Positions 1-8,534 of a DNA stretch of 34,259 nt are shown here, in pieces. Positions within the stretch are counted from its first letter, which is position 1; the number at the start of each line of letters is the position of its first letter. Source of the DNA: Pandoraea sp. GTDB lineage: Bacteria > Pseudomonadota > Gammaproteobacteria > Burkholderiales > Burkholderiaceae. The DNA is taken from assembly GCA_031291335.1 (NCBI GenBank), contig JARLJF010000117.1:1-34259 (forward strand), written 5' to 3'. The notes under the pieces were generated by a model. That model saw nothing but the letters and a program-made list of their open reading frames with translations, was not told the origin of the DNA and made no database searches. Position numbers and translations under genes: made by a program.

Positions 1-129
1 CAGCGCGATGATGGCGAGCATCAACCAGCGCGGACGTGCGGGTAATGTGCGTCGCGACGACTTGCCGTGCGCGTGAGCGCTACCGGGCGGGGTCTGCGAT
101 GCCTGTGAGGCGTGTGACGGTTGCGACAT
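1..129 (-). CDS. N-terminal fragment of an unidentified membrane-anchored protein
   Basis: The reverse strand reads open from an ATG at 129 to the left edge, giving 43 residues before the window cuts the gene. The fragment starts MSQPSHASQ, is polar and rich in Ser, Pro and His for about 30 residues, then has a basic patch (KSSRR, RPRW) running into a hydrophobic stretch (LMLAIIAL). That is the pattern of a cytoplasmic tail followed by a first transmembrane helix or signal anchor. No clear Shine-Dalgarno sequence precedes the ATG, so the start is tentative. It lies downstream of, and on the same strand as, the MazG-like gene, 79 bases away. The family cannot be named from this fragment. Confidence 0.45.
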   Translation of the reverse strand, partial: MSQPSHASQASQTPPGSAHAHGKSSRRTLPARPRWLMLAIIAL

Positions 130-208
130 GGCGTTATCTGTTCGGAATTCGGGGGCGGACGTGGCCGTTATGCGGGCGCGACGCTTAATTGCAAGAGCGG
201 GCGAGAAA

Positions 209-604
209 TTACGCCTGCGGCGCCGGGTACTTCTGCGCGTTCATCACGAGCTTCTCGGTTATGGCACGGTTCAGATCGACGCCCAGCACCGAGGACAGCC
301 GTACGAGATACATGGCGATATCCGCCAGTTCCTGCTCGACGTGCCGGGCCTCGCTCGTCTGCATGACGGCACGGGCTTCGGCATCCGTATGCCACTGGAA
401 GATTTCGACCAGCTCTGCCACTTCGACGGACAACGCCATCGCAAGGTTCTTCGGCGTGTGATGCCTGTGCCAGTCGCGCGCGTCGGCGAACGCATGCAGG
501 GCGGTTTCCAGTCCCGTCGTATCGATGAGGCGGGCGCTGACGGCGTTGGCATCGACATTTCCGTCGGCGGCGCGGACAGCAGAATCCTTGGGAGCAGCGG
601 GCAT
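209..604 (-). CDS. MazG-like nucleotide pyrophosphohydrolase
   Basis: This 131-residue protein resembles the small all-alpha NTP pyrophosphohydrolases (MazG/dCTPase, RS21-C6-like), which clean up non-canonical or excess (d)NTPs by cleaving them to the monophosphate and pyrophosphate. Visible hallmarks are the acidic metal-binding helix EVAELVEIFQW near residues 61-71 and the second acidic helix QELADIAMYLVRLSSVLG near 91-108, as in EExxE...ExxD members. The reading frame stays open upstream to 769, but that part is Arg/Pro-rich and overlaps the ferredoxin gene. The ATG at 604 gives the normal family length and is preferred. It is divergent from the ferredoxin gene, with a 71-base gap. The exact nucleotide substrate cannot be told from sequence. 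Confidence 0.85.
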   Translation of the reverse strand: MPAAPKDSAVRAADGNVDANAVSARLIDTTGLETALHAFADARDWHRHHTPKNLAMALSVEVAELVEIFQWHTDAEARAVMQTSEARHVEQELADIAMYLVRLSSVLGVDLNRAITEKLVMNAQKYPAPQA

Positions 605-675
605 GGGAGACGGTATTCGGAGGTGGCGGCCGCGGGCGGGCTCGGGGACGCGACAAAAAGCCGCAGGAACGAGGT

Positions 676-1095
676 ATGGTAGCGCGTTGGTGCAAGATGC
701 GCCGTACACCGTCCCGATCACTTCCGAACCCGTATCCTTTGGACAGTTCCCCGCCAGATCCCGTCCCATCGACGCAAACGCCCGAGCCGACGCGCTATCG
801 CATTACGCTGCTGCCGTCGGGCTGGCAGTTCGATGCCCCGGCCGGCACACCGATTCTGCTCGCCGCGCAGGCCGCCGGCATCAAGCTGCCGAGCCTGTGC
901 CGCAACGGTACCTGCCGGGCGTGTTTGTGTCGGGCCCGTACCGACGTTGCGGGCGGCGAACCCGCACCGGTGGCCTATCGGATCGAATGGCCCGGGCTGT
1001 CGCGTGAAGAGAAAAGGGAAGGCTGGCTGTTGCCGTGCTGCGCGCATGCAAGCGCCGACCTCGTCATCGACGCGCCTGACGCCGCGCTTTGTTAA
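676..1095 (+). CDS. [2Fe-2S] plant-type ferredoxin
   Basis: A 139-residue protein with the plant/vertebrate-type [2Fe-2S] ligand pattern: C75-x4-C80-x2-C83 (LCRNGTCRACLC) and a fourth cysteine at C121 or C122 (LLPCCAHASADL). The first ~38 residues are Pro/Ser-rich and not part of the fold, so translation might start further in. The ATG at 676 follows a usable ribosome site (AGGAACGAGGT), which supports it. It should be a one-electron carrier in the cytoplasm; the partner is unknown. The gene lies 63 bases before ettA on the same strand and may be co-transcribed with it. The CC doublet at 121-122 leaves the fourth ligand ambiguous. Confidence 0.85.
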   Translation: MVARWCKMRRTPSRSLPNPYPLDSSPPDPVPSTQTPEPTRYRITLLPSGWQFDAPAGTPILLAAQAAGIKLPSLCRNGTCRACLCRARTDVAGGEPAPVAYRIEWPGLSREEKREGWLLPCCAHASADLVIDAPDAALC

Positions 1096-1158
1096 ACTTG
1101 CCGCTATCTGGCGCTCGCCCCCGAGCCGTCATAACCGTTTCAGGATCAGGAAAGCCGA

Positions 1159-2826
1159 ATGGCACAGTACGTATTCAGCATGAACCGCGTGGGCAAGATC
1201 GTGCCGCCCAAGCGTCATATCCTCAAGGACATCTCCCTGTCGTTCTTCCCGGGCGCCAAGATCGGCGTGCTGGGTCTGAACGGTTCGGGCAAATCGACGC
1301 TGCTCAAGATCATGGCCGGCGTCGACAAGGAGATCGAGGGTGAAGCGATCCCGATGGCGAACCTGAATATCGGTTATCTGTCGCAGGAGCCGCAGCTTGA
1401 TCCGGAGCAGACGGTGCGTGAAGCCGTGGAAAGCGGCATGGGCGAAGTGTTCGAAGCGCGCACGAAGCTCGACGAAATCTACGCCGCGTACGCCGAGCCG
1501 GACGCCGACTTCGATGCGCTTGCCGCCGCGCAAGCCAAGTACGAAGCCATTCTTGCCGCAAGCGACGGCAACAACATCGAACAAACGCTGGAAGTCGCTG
1601 CCGATGCGCTGCGTCTGCCGCCGTGGGACGCCAGGATCGGCGTGCTCTCGGGCGGTGAAAAGCGCCGCGTGGCGCTGGCCCGTCTGCTGCTCTCGAAGCC
1701 GGACATGCTCCTGCTCGACGAACCGACCAACCACCTGGACGCTGAATCGGTCGACTGGCTCGAACAATTCCTGACGCGCTTCCCGGGCACCGTGGTGGCC
1801 GTTACCCACGATCGCTACTTCCTCGATAACGCTGCCGAGTGGATTCTCGAACTCGACCGTGGTCACGGCATTCCCTGGAAGGGCAACTACAGCTCCTGGC
1901 TGGATCAGAAGGAACAGCGCCTGAAGCAGGAAGAGTCGACCGAGTCGGCCCGTCAGAAGGCGCTCAAGAAGGAACTGGAGTGGGTGCGTCAGAACCCGAA
2001 GGGACGTCAGGCGAAGTCGAAGGCGCGTCTCGCCCGTTTCGACGAGCTGAACAGTCAGGAATACCAGAAGCGCAACGAAACCCAGGAAATCTTCATCCCG
2101 GTGGGTGAGCGTCTGGGTAACGAAGTCGTCGAGTTCAAGAACGTGTCGAAGGCGTTCGGTGACCGTCTGCTGATCGACGACCTGAGCTTCACCGTGCCGC
2201 CCGGCGCGATTGTCGGCATCATCGGCCCGAACGGCGCCGGTAAGTCGACTTTCTTCAAGATGCTCACGGGTCGCGAGCAGCCGGACAGCGGCGAGATCAA
2301 GGTGGGACCGACCGTCAAGATGGCTTACGTCGACCAGAGCCGCGATGCGCTTGACGGCACCAAGACCGTGTTCGAAGAGATCTCGGGGGGTGCCGATGTG
2401 CTGACAGTGGGCAAGTACGAAACGCCGTCGCGCGCCTACATCGGTCGCTTCAACTTCAAGGGCTCGGACCAGCAGAAGCAGGTCGGCTCGCTCTCCGGGG
2501 GGGAGCGTGGCCGTCTGCATATGGCCAAGACGCTGATTTCCGGTGGCAATGTGTTGCTGCTCGATGAACCGTCGAACGATCTGGACGTCGAAACCCTGCG
2601 TGCACTCGAGGACGCGCTGCTCGAGTTCGCCGGTTGTGTGATGGTCATCTCGCACGATCGCTGGTTCCTCGATCGTATCGCTACGCATATTCTGGCCTTC
2701 GAAGGTGACTCGCACGTCGAGTTCTTCCCGGGCAACTATCAGGAGTATGAGGCGGACAAGAAGAAGCGCCTCGGCGAGGAGGCAGCAAAACCGAAGCGAA
2801 TCCGCTACAAGCCGATCGCGCGGTAA
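1159..2826 (+). CDS. ettA: Energy-dependent translational throttle protein EttA (ABC-F ATPase)
   Basis: At 555 residues this matches the usual EttA length. It carries two ABC ATPase cassettes and no membrane segment: Walker [10 protein letters not shown] at 39-47 and GPNGAGKST at 356-364, signature LSGGE at 163-167 and 445-449, Walker [12 protein letters not shown] with Glu188 and [11 protein letters not shown] with Glu470, and switch histidines H217 and H499. Between the cassettes (about 242-320) is the charged linker with the Lys/Arg-rich stretch [16 protein letters not shown], which in this family contacts P-site tRNA. An arm subdomain sits near 95-135. ABC-F proteins of this type bind the ribosomal E site and gate the first elongation cycle according to the ATP/ADP ratio. 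A perfect hairpin terminator follows the stop codon. Confidence 0.96.
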   Translation: MAQYVFSMNRVGKIVPPKRHILKDISLSFFPGAKIGVLGLNGSGKSTLLKIMAGVDKEIEGEAIPMANLNIGYLSQEPQLDPEQTVREAVESGMGEVFEARTKLDEIYAAYAEPDADFDALAAAQAKYEAILAASDGNNIEQTLEVAADALRLPPWDARIGVLSGGEKRRVALARLLLSKPDMLLLDEPTNHLDAESVDWLEQFLTRFPGTVVAVTHDRYFLDNAAEWILELDRGHGIPWKGNYSSWLDQKEQRLKQEESTESARQKALKKELEWVRQNPKGRQAKSKARLARFDELNSQEYQKRNETQEIFIPVGERLGNEVVEFKNVSKAFGDRLLIDDLSFTVPPGAIVGIIGPNGAGKSTFFKMLTGREQPDSGEIKVGPTVKMAYVDQSRDALDGTKTVFEEISGGADVLTVGKYETPSRAYIGRFNFKGSDQQKQVGSLSGGERGRLHMAKTLISGGNVLLLDEPSNDLDVETLRALEDALLEFAGCVMVISHDRWFLDRIATHILAFEGDSHVEFFPGNYQEYEADKKKRLGEEAAKPKRIRYKPIAR

Positions 2827-2832
2827 TGCAGG

Positions 2833-2856
2833 AAAAGGCGCCGCAAGGCGCCTTTT
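2833..2856 (+). terminator. Rho-independent terminator of ettA
   Basis: A perfect 10-bp stem, AAAAGGCGCC/GGCGCCTTTT, closes on a GCAA tetraloop and begins 7 bases after the ettA stop codon. The run of T at the 3' side completes an intrinsic terminator on the plus strand. Confidence 0.92.
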
Positions 2857-2982
2857 CTGTTTGAACGGTGGTTCGGCAAGCTTGCAGCATCGAGGCCGAC
2901 GTCCACCACCCGTGTTCGACGTGCCATGCCGACGCGCAGTGCGCGGCATGACCCGCCATTTTGACGAATCAGGAGTGTGCAA

Positions 2983-3780
2983 ATGAGCCAGTCAGTGAAT
3001 CAGTTGAATGGGAAAGTCGCCGTGGTGACCGGTGCCGCCAGCGGTATCGGCCGCGAAATCGCCCTCACGCTCGCGCGTGCCGGTGCGGCCGTGGCGATTG
3101 CCGATCTGAACCAGCAGGGCGCCGATGCGGTGGCCGAAGAGATCAAGGCTGCCGGTGGCCGCGCCATCGGCGTGGCGATGGACGTGACCAACGAAGACGC
3201 GGTGAACAGTGGTATCGACAAGGTGGCGGAGACCTTCGGTTCGGTCGACATCCTGATCTCGAACGCGGGCATCCAGATCGTCAACCCCATCGAGAACTAC
3301 GCGTTTTCCGACTGGAAGAAGATGCAGGCCATTCACGTGGACGGCGCATTCCTTACCACCAAGGCGGCGCTCAAGCATATGTACAAGGATGACCGCGGTG
3401 GCATCGTCATCTACATGGGGTCGGTGCATTCGCATGAGGCGTCGCCGCTGAAGTCGGCGTATGTGGCGGCCAAGCACGCACTGCTGGGACTCGCGCGCGT
3501 GCTTGCGAAGGAAGGCGCGAAGCACAACGTGCGCTCGCACGTCATCTGCCCGGGCTTCGTGCGCACGCCGCTCGTCGACAAGCAGATTCCGGAGCAGGCC
3601 AAGGAACTGGGCATTTCGGAAGACGAGGTCATCAAGAAGGTGATGCTCGGCGGCACGGTCGACGGCGTGTTCACCACGGTCGACGACGTGGCGCAAACCG
3701 CGCTCTTCCTCTCGACGTTCCCGACGGCCGCGTTCACTGGGCAGTCGTTCGTAGTGAGCCACGGCTGGTTCATGCAGTAA
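2983..3780 (+). CDS. D-3-hydroxybutyrate dehydrogenase (SDR family)
   Basis: A 265-residue classical short-chain dehydrogenase/reductase. Visible are the NAD-binding TGAASGIG at 16-23, the NAG motif at 94-96, and the catalytic Ser147, Tyr160 and Lys164 ([20 protein letters not shown]). The GSVHSHEAS stretch and the C-terminal VSHGWFMQ are characteristic of bacterial 3-hydroxybutyrate dehydrogenases, which interconvert (R)-3-hydroxybutyrate and acetoacetate with NAD+ during polyhydroxybutyrate or ketone-body use. The ATG at 2983 has AGGAG 7 bases upstream; an in-frame GTG at 2977 is too close to that site. The patatin-like gene follows 83 bases later on the same strand. Usual symbols are bdhA or hbdH, but the paralogue cannot be fixed here. 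Confidence 0.93.
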   Translation: MSQSVNQLNGKVAVVTGAASGIGREIALTLARAGAAVAIADLNQQGADAVAEEIKAAGGRAIGVAMDVTNEDAVNSGIDKVAETFGSVDILISNAGIQIVNPIENYAFSDWKKMQAIHVDGAFLTTKAALKHMYKDDRGGIVIYMGSVHSHEASPLKSAYVAAKHALLGLARVLAKEGAKHNVRSHVICPGFVRTPLVDKQIPEQAKELGISEDEVIKKVMLGGTVDGVFTTVDDVAQTALFLSTFPTAAFTGQSFVVSHGWFMQ

Positions 3781-3863
3781 GCAGACGGTTTCACCCGCGC
3801 CGGTCATCTCATGGGCCGGCGCTGCCTCCAAATTCAGCATCAGGAAGTCTCAGGAGAACGGTC

Positions 3864-5045
3864 ATGACGGCCAATCCGCCGAAAGTCCCTAAACGCGCCA
3901 TCGATCTGCCGCCTTACGAGACGATCGCACTTGTCTTGCAGGGCGGAGGGGCACTCGGGGCTTATCAGGCGGGCGTGTACGCCGGATTGTCCGAAGCCGG
4001 CGTAGCGCCCAACTGGATCGCGGGCATCTCCATCGGCGCACTCAATACGGCTGTCATCGCGGGCAATGCACCTGAGCGTCGGGTGGCCCAACTCGAAGCG
4101 TTCTGGCGAACGATTTGCGAGCCCGCCGTGTTTCCGCCGCTGCCGGCACCGTTCGAAGCGGCAATTCTCAACGGCCCCGAGTCGGGACGCATCGCGTACA
4201 GCGCGTGGCAGGCATGGCGCGCCATGGTCGAAGGCCAGAAGGGCTTCTTCACGCCGCGCTGGCCGCAGCCGGTGCCGACCGCCATGGGCGATCCGGCGCA
4301 TGCGAGCTACTACGACACGTCGGCGCTGCGCAGCACGCTGGAGCGGTTCGTCGACTTCGATCGCATCAATTCACGCGAGACACGGGTGTCCGTCGGTGCG
4401 GTCAACGTGCACACGGGCAACTTTGTTTATTTCGACAACACGCGCGAAGTGCTGCGCGCGGAGCACTTCATGGCGTCGGGTGCGTTGCCGCCGGGGTTTC
4501 CCGCCGTGGAGATCGACGGGCAATATTTCTGGGATGGCGGGCTCGTGTCGAATACGCCGCTCTCGGAAGTGCTGGGCACATCGCCGCGTCGTGACACGCT
4601 CGCGTTTCAGGTCGATCTGTGGAGTGCGCGCGGCCCGCTGCCCGACAATCTGAACGACGTTGCTGACCGGCAGAAGGATATCCAGTTCTCAAGCCGCACG
4701 CGTTTCGTGACCGACAATCTTCAGCGTGCACAACACTATCGTCGTGTGTTGCGGGAGGTTCTCGAGCGGGTGCCGGCCGAGGTGCGTGCGCGTGATCCGT
4801 GGTGTCACGCGGCAGAGGAGATCGCGTGCAGCAAACGCTATAACGTGATCCAGCTTATTTATCGCGACAAGGAGTACGAGGGGCATTACAAGGACTATCA
4901 GTTCGGCCTCTCTACCATGCTCGAACACTGGACGAGCGGTCTCGACGATATGCGACGCACGCTCGCGCATCCCGAATGGCTGGCCATGCCGAATGGCTCG
5001 TCAGGCTTCATCACGCACGACATTCATCGTCACGAAGTCGTCTGA
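3864..5045 (+). CDS. Patatin-like phospholipase with DUF3734-type C-terminus
   Basis: A 393-residue patatin-fold lipid acyl hydrolase. The oxyanion loop LQGGGALGAYQAGV lies at 25-38, the nucleophile elbow GISIG puts Ser57 in the active site, and FWDGGLVSN gives the partner Asp224, so the Ser/Asp dyad is intact. The region from about 240 to the end resembles the DUF3734 extension seen on long proteobacterial patatins. There is no signal peptide, so it probably acts in the cytoplasm or at the inner membrane. A ribosome site (AGGAGAA) precedes the ATG. Its position directly after a 3-hydroxybutyrate dehydrogenase suggests a link to polyhydroxyalkanoate granules or membrane lipid turnover; that functional link is inference. 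Confidence 0.9.
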   Translation: MTANPPKVPKRAIDLPPYETIALVLQGGGALGAYQAGVYAGLSEAGVAPNWIAGISIGALNTAVIAGNAPERRVAQLEAFWRTICEPAVFPPLPAPFEAAILNGPESGRIAYSAWQAWRAMVEGQKGFFTPRWPQPVPTAMGDPAHASYYDTSALRSTLERFVDFDRINSRETRVSVGAVNVHTGNFVYFDNTREVLRAEHFMASGALPPGFPAVEIDGQYFWDGGLVSNTPLSEVLGTSPRRDTLAFQVDLWSARGPLPDNLNDVADRQKDIQFSSRTRFVTDNLQRAQHYRRVLREVLERVPAEVRARDPWCHAAEEIACSKRYNVIQLIYRDKEYEGHYKDYQFGLSTMLEHWTSGLDDMRRTLAHPEWLAMPNGSSGFITHDIHRHEVV

Positions 5046-5080
5046 CGCGATTGGCGGTCCCCTCCGCTTCGTACCACCCC

Positions 5081-5106
5081 TGCGGCGTGCCCCCCGACAC
5101 GCCGCA
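5081..5106. other. Perfect 9-bp stem-loop downstream of the patatin gene
   Basis: TGCGGCGTG (5081-5089) and CACGCCGCA (5098-5106) pair perfectly over an 8-base C-rich loop, 36 bases after the patatin stop. No U-tract follows on either strand, so this is not a textbook intrinsic terminator. It may instead protect or end the convergent transcripts. Confidence 0.55.
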
Positions 5107-5116
5107 AGGCCCTGCG

Positions 5117-5139
5117 ATCGGCGCTTGTCTCGCGCCGAT
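5117..5139. other. Perfect 8-bp stem-loop in the convergent intergenic region
   Basis: ATCGGCGC (5117-5124) and GCGCCGAT (5132-5139) pair perfectly over a 7-base loop. It stands immediately beside the 5081-5106 hairpin, between the convergent patatin and triple-CheW genes, again without a U-tract. Confidence 0.5.
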
Positions 5140-5144
5140 ACCTG

Positions 5145-5176
5145 GCTAACGGGCTAACGCGCTAACACGCTAAATC
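5145..5176. repeat. 8-bp tandem repeat (GCTAACNN x4)
   Basis: Four consecutive octamers start with GCTAAC, GCTAAC, GCTAAC and GCTAAA at 5145, 5153, 5161 and 5169. The repeat lies 25 bases downstream of the chemosensory block's last stop codon. The period of 8 keeps no reading frame, so it is non-coding. Confidence 0.8.
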
Positions 5177-5200
5177 CTTCTCCCCGAGCCTCGCCTTCGG

Positions 5201-7066
5201 TCACTGTGCCAGCGCTGTCTCCAGCCGCGTCTTGAGCGGTTGCAGATCGAGCAGCATGGCGGTGCGTGCCGTGCCGTCTGCCGCCGGCAACTCCACAGCT
5301 TCACGCATGTCGTTGCGCATTTCGTGAGTGGCGCGTCCGAGCAACATGGCGGGCACCGGCAGCTTGTCGGCCTCGTCGAGCGTGACGATATTCTCGATGG
5401 CATCGACGAGCAGGCCGAACTTGTCCTTGCCGTGTTCGATGACGAGAATCTTGCGCGCTTGCGCATCGTCCTGCGGCGGCATGCCGTACAGCGCACGCAG
5501 ATCGACGATGGTCACCAGTTCGCGCCGCAGATTGAGCATGCCTCGCACGAACGACGGCGCACCTGGGGCGGGCATGACGTCGGGCGAGTCGTGAATGATC
5601 TCGCGCAACTGGTCGAGGCGCACTGCCAGCATGTGTTGCAGACGGAATGACACATAGGCGTGACGCGTGCCACGCCCCGACTTCGCCCCAGCACCGTGCC
5701 GTGCCGAATCGCTAGCCTTCGCGCGCTGAACGTTGTCCGTCTCGCGATACAGCTCGCGATGGCCGCGCGTGAGTTCGAGCACTTGCGAATGCGTGAAGAG
5801 TTCGTCGGCGTTGAGCAGCACGATGTCGTCAGCCTGCTCGCGCGTAATGCAGCCTGAAAAGAGCTGCGCGTGCGACGCGCTGAACGACGGCATGGCGAGC
5901 AACTCGTCGGCGAAGTACGTCACGATGCTGTCCACGGCATCGACCAGCAGGCCGAAGTGCACATCTTCCTGTTTGACGATCAGAATCCGGCGCGGGTCTG
6001 AGGGTGTGCCGGCAATGTCGGCCTCGGGGCGACTCGCGTGCAAGCCGAGGAAGTGCGCGAAGTCGATGACCGGCACGACCGTGCCGCGCAAATTGAGCAT
6101 GCCGACGCAGAACACGCTGGCGAGCGCCGAGTTCTGCAACTCCGGAATGCGGATGATCTCGCGAATCGCGCTCATCGGCAGTGCGAGACGCGAGTGCTCG
6201 ACGGTGAACGACACGCACTGCAACCGCTGACGCTGCTGGCGGCGCTGCGGTGCGGTGAGTGCCTGGCGTGCGAGCAACTGCGGCATGTTCTCGATATGCA
6301 CGAGCGCACCGGGCGCGAGGATCTGCAGAATGCGATCGCCGCCGTCGAGTTTGATGGCGCCAGACACCACCTGCGGCGCAGTGTGCGACGGGTCATATTC
6401 AAACCCGGTGCGCTGCGAGGCACGCACGCGCAGGATCTCGCTCGTGGAATCGAACAACAGCCCCACCCGCACGCCGTCGACATCGACGATGGCGATTTTT
6501 TCGGCCACGGGCGTGGTCCGGGGCGCGGCGTCGAGACTGATCGCCAGCAACGGCTTCAGGTCGACGATGGGGATGAGCGTGCCGCGCAGGTTGAAGAGGC
6601 CCAGCAGGAAGGGCGGCGAAAGCGGTACGGGGGTGAGGCGTTCCGGGTAGTTCACGACCTCCTGCAACGCTGCGATGGGTAGCGCGAACTCCACGTCGCC
6701 CAGATGAAATGAGCCGAAGACTTCGATGTCGTCGGGATTCGTGGCGCGTGGTGAAGGGGGCTTAGGGGGCTCAGGGGACTTAGAGGGAGATAGAGCGTTG
6801 GCTGGGCGCCTCGCGGCTTCGGCATGCGCATCGGACAGTGATGCCTGCGCCAACGATGCCTGCGTCGCAGGATCGCTGTGGGAGGACTTGTCGCGTAAGC
6901 GTGTCGTCGTTGTCCCGGTGCCCGTGCCGTAGCCCGCGATGCCTACGTCGGCGTCGCGCCCGAAGCTCGCATACCCCTGATAAGGCGACACCGTCGGCGG
7001 CAGCACGGTCGTGCCGGCGATGGCGTCGTGATGCAGAAAGGGAAATCCCGGCGTGCGTGCATTCAT
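5201..7066 (-). CDS. Triple CheW-domain chemotaxis scaffold protein
   Basis: A 621-residue soluble protein with three consecutive CheW-like folds at about 115-258, 282-430 and 468-612. A low-complexity N-terminus of about 110 residues (Thr/Gly run near 46-56, Pro/Ser/Lys stretch at 92-107) precedes them. Each domain shows the CheW core strand ending in PI/PV-VD: GLFNLRGTLIPIVDL, GMLNLRGTVVPVIDF and GMLNLRRELVTIVDL. The third copy has NLRR where the other two have NLRG. CheW domains couple chemoreceptors to the histidine kinase CheA; a three-domain version could nucleate or reshape receptor arrays. There is no receiver domain, so it is not CheV. Its ATG overlaps the cheD stop by four bases (ATGA), which implies translational coupling in the operon MCP-cheR-cheD-cheW3. 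Confidence 0.9.
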   Translation of the reverse strand: MNARTPGFPFLHHDAIAGTTVLPPTVSPYQGYASFGRDADVGIAGYGTGTGTTTTRLRDKSSHSDPATQASLAQASLSDAHAEAARRPANALSPSKSPEPPKPPSPRATNPDDIEVFGSFHLGDVEFALPIAALQEVVNYPERLTPVPLSPPFLLGLFNLRGTLIPIVDLKPLLAISLDAAPRTTPVAEKIAIVDVDGVRVGLLFDSTSEILRVRASQRTGFEYDPSHTAPQVVSGAIKLDGGDRILQILAPGALVHIENMPQLLARQALTAPQRRQQRQRLQCVSFTVEHSRLALPMSAIREIIRIPELQNSALASVFCVGMLNLRGTVVPVIDFAHFLGLHASRPEADIAGTPSDPRRILIVKQEDVHFGLLVDAVDSIVTYFADELLAMPSFSASHAQLFSGCITREQADDIVLLNADELFTHSQVLELTRGHRELYRETDNVQRAKASDSARHGAGAKSGRGTRHAYVSFRLQHMLAVRLDQLREIIHDSPDVMPAPGAPSFVRGMLNLRRELVTIVDLRALYGMPPQDDAQARKILVIEHGKDKFGLLVDAIENIVTLDEADKLPVPAMLLGRATHEMRNDMREAVELPAADGTARTAMLLDLQPLKTRLETALAQ

Positions 7067-7590
7067 GATTCCCGTCCCACGAGTCGAAGCGCGGGGCGAC
7101 GCGCTACCGCAGCACCCCCGTTGGAGCCGATCGTGCGCACAAAGAACGCGTGATGCGCACAGTCGATGGTCAGTTGCCGTCCGATCTCGCCGCCGACCTC
7201 GACGTGCACGATCGGAATGCCGGTCTCGGCGATCAGCGCCTGCGCCATCTTGGCGTTGGCCACACCGATCAGTCCGTGCTTCGCGGGCGGTTGGTGCGGC
7301 ATCATGTTGCCGCCGCCAGCGATCACGGCTTCGATTTCACAGCGACGTGCGCCGTCGGCCTTCATCAGCGCAAGCAGCGAAGGCACCGCTTGCGTTACGT
7401 ACTTCGCACCGATGGCGAGGGTCGGGTTCGGCGCCTCGGGCAACAGGCAGTGCGCGAGTCCGTAAAGGCCGCGAGATCGCCACATCAGTCCGATTCCCAC
7501 ACACGAGCCGAGGGTGGCACGCAGCACGTCTTCGCCGCGCCCGATGCGCACCTCGCCCATCAACACCTGAATGTCATGCGACGGCCCCAT
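7063..7590 (-). CDS. cheD: Chemoreceptor glutamine deamidase CheD
   Basis: A 175-residue CheD that deamidates specific receptor glutamines to glutamate, creating methylation sites for CheR. The catalytic residues are visible in TLGSCVG (Thr27, Cys30) and GLAHCLLP (His47), and the G-rich segment AVIAGGGNMM is also typical. The ATG at 7590 is chosen because AGGGAG stands upstream and because it gives the family length; the frame stays open 27 codons further, inside cheR. The gene begins within the last 17 bases of cheR and ends overlapping the triple-CheW gene. Neither CheC nor CheB, the common partners of CheD, is in the window. Confidence 0.93.
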   Translation of the reverse strand: MGPSHDIQVLMGEVRIGRGEDVLRATLGSCVGIGLMWRSRGLYGLAHCLLPEAPNPTLAIGAKYVTQAVPSLLALMKADGARRCEIEAVIAGGGNMMPHQPPAKHGLIGVANAKMAQALIAETGIPIVHVEVGGEIGRQLTIDCAHHAFFVRTIGSNGGAAVARRPALRLVGRES

Positions 7591-8416
7591 TTGACGCTCC
7601 CTGATTCCGGTAGATGAGCGGTTGCTCAAACTGATAGCCGGTGCAGAGCCGCGAGAGCGACTCGGATTCACCGACGATCAGCACGCCCTCGGGGGCAAGC
7701 GTGCGGCGTACGTTCTCGAGAACGCGCTCCTGATCGGTTGTTTCGAAATAGATCAGCACGTTGCGCAGCATCACGAGATCGAACGCCTCACGACGTGCCA
7801 TGCGTTGATACAGATTGTGTTCGGCGAACGTGATGTGCGCGCGCAATTCCGGCGCAACGGTGAAGCCGCCGGCGCTCGGGCGGAAGTACTTCGCCAGCAT
7901 GGCCGGACGCTGCTGCTTGAGACCGTCGATACTGCGTCCGCCATAGTTGCCGGCCATTGCCACGGCCAGCACCTGGCTTGAGATGTCGGTCGCGTGGATC
8001 TGGTACTGGAAGTTGGTGTGCCGCGCGCGGAATTCCTCGCAGATCATGGCCGTCGAGTAGGACTCTTCGCCGGAAGAGGCGGCGGCCGACCACATGCGGA
8101 ATGTCCGCCCGGGGTTGGCGGCATGCCAGCGCGGCAGATAGTGTTGTGCGAAATAGTCCCAGACGCGCGGGGTGCGAAAGAACGTGGTTTCGTTCGTTGT
8201 GACCAGATTCACGAAGTTGCGCACTTCATCGGGCGTGTTTTCGAGCAGCGCAAGATAGTCGCGGTAACAGTGCAGCGAGAGCGAGCGCAGGCGCGGGCGC
8301 AGACGGCCCTGCAACATCGTCCACTTCTTCTCGTTCATCGAGATACCGGTGTGCCGGTGCACAGCGCGAAGAAGCGCCTGCTGGGTACCGGGATCGGCGT
8401 CGGCTTCGATTTCCAT
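7574..8416 (-). CDS. cheR: Chemotaxis protein methyltransferase CheR
   Basis: A 280-residue S-adenosylmethionine-dependent methyltransferase that methylates receptor glutamates for adaptation. The short helical N-terminal domain (about 10-80) precedes the catalytic domain. Visible motifs are TTNETTFFR near 82-90, the SAM-binding WSAAASSGEESYSTAM, and RNVLIYF. No C-terminal TPR or other fusion is present. The start has AGAGGG upstream. It lies 118 bases after the chemoreceptor gene and overlaps cheD by 17 bases. The receptor has no NWETF-type C-terminal pentapeptide, so tethering of this CheR would have to be pentapeptide-independent. Confidence 0.95.
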   Translation of the reverse strand: MEIEADADPGTQQALLRAVHRHTGISMNEKKWTMLQGRLRPRLRSLSLHCYRDYLALLENTPDEVRNFVNLVTTNETTFFRTPRVWDYFAQHYLPRWHAANPGRTFRMWSAAASSGEESYSTAMICEEFRARHTNFQYQIHATDISSQVLAVAMAGNYGGRSIDGLKQQRPAMLAKYFRPSAGGFTVAPELRAHITFAEHNLYQRMARREAFDLVMLRNVLIYFETTDQERVLENVRRTLAPEGVLIVGESESLSRLCTGYQFEQPLIYRNQGASNGAVA

Positions 8417-8534
8417 ATCGGGCCCTCTTGGCGGACGTTTGCTCCGGTTCTGCGCGGTCGGTCGGAACCGGAAGATGCCGGCGAACGATCGAGGCCGGGG
8501 CCTGCGGTCGCTGCCGGGTAGTACTGGGGACGGC

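Noticed and set aside
1129..2982. A 617-codon open frame antisense to ettA
   Set aside because: It mirrors a certain gene. Its predicted protein is rich in Arg, His, Leu and Val with no recognised domain; long antisense frames are expected from high-GC third positions.
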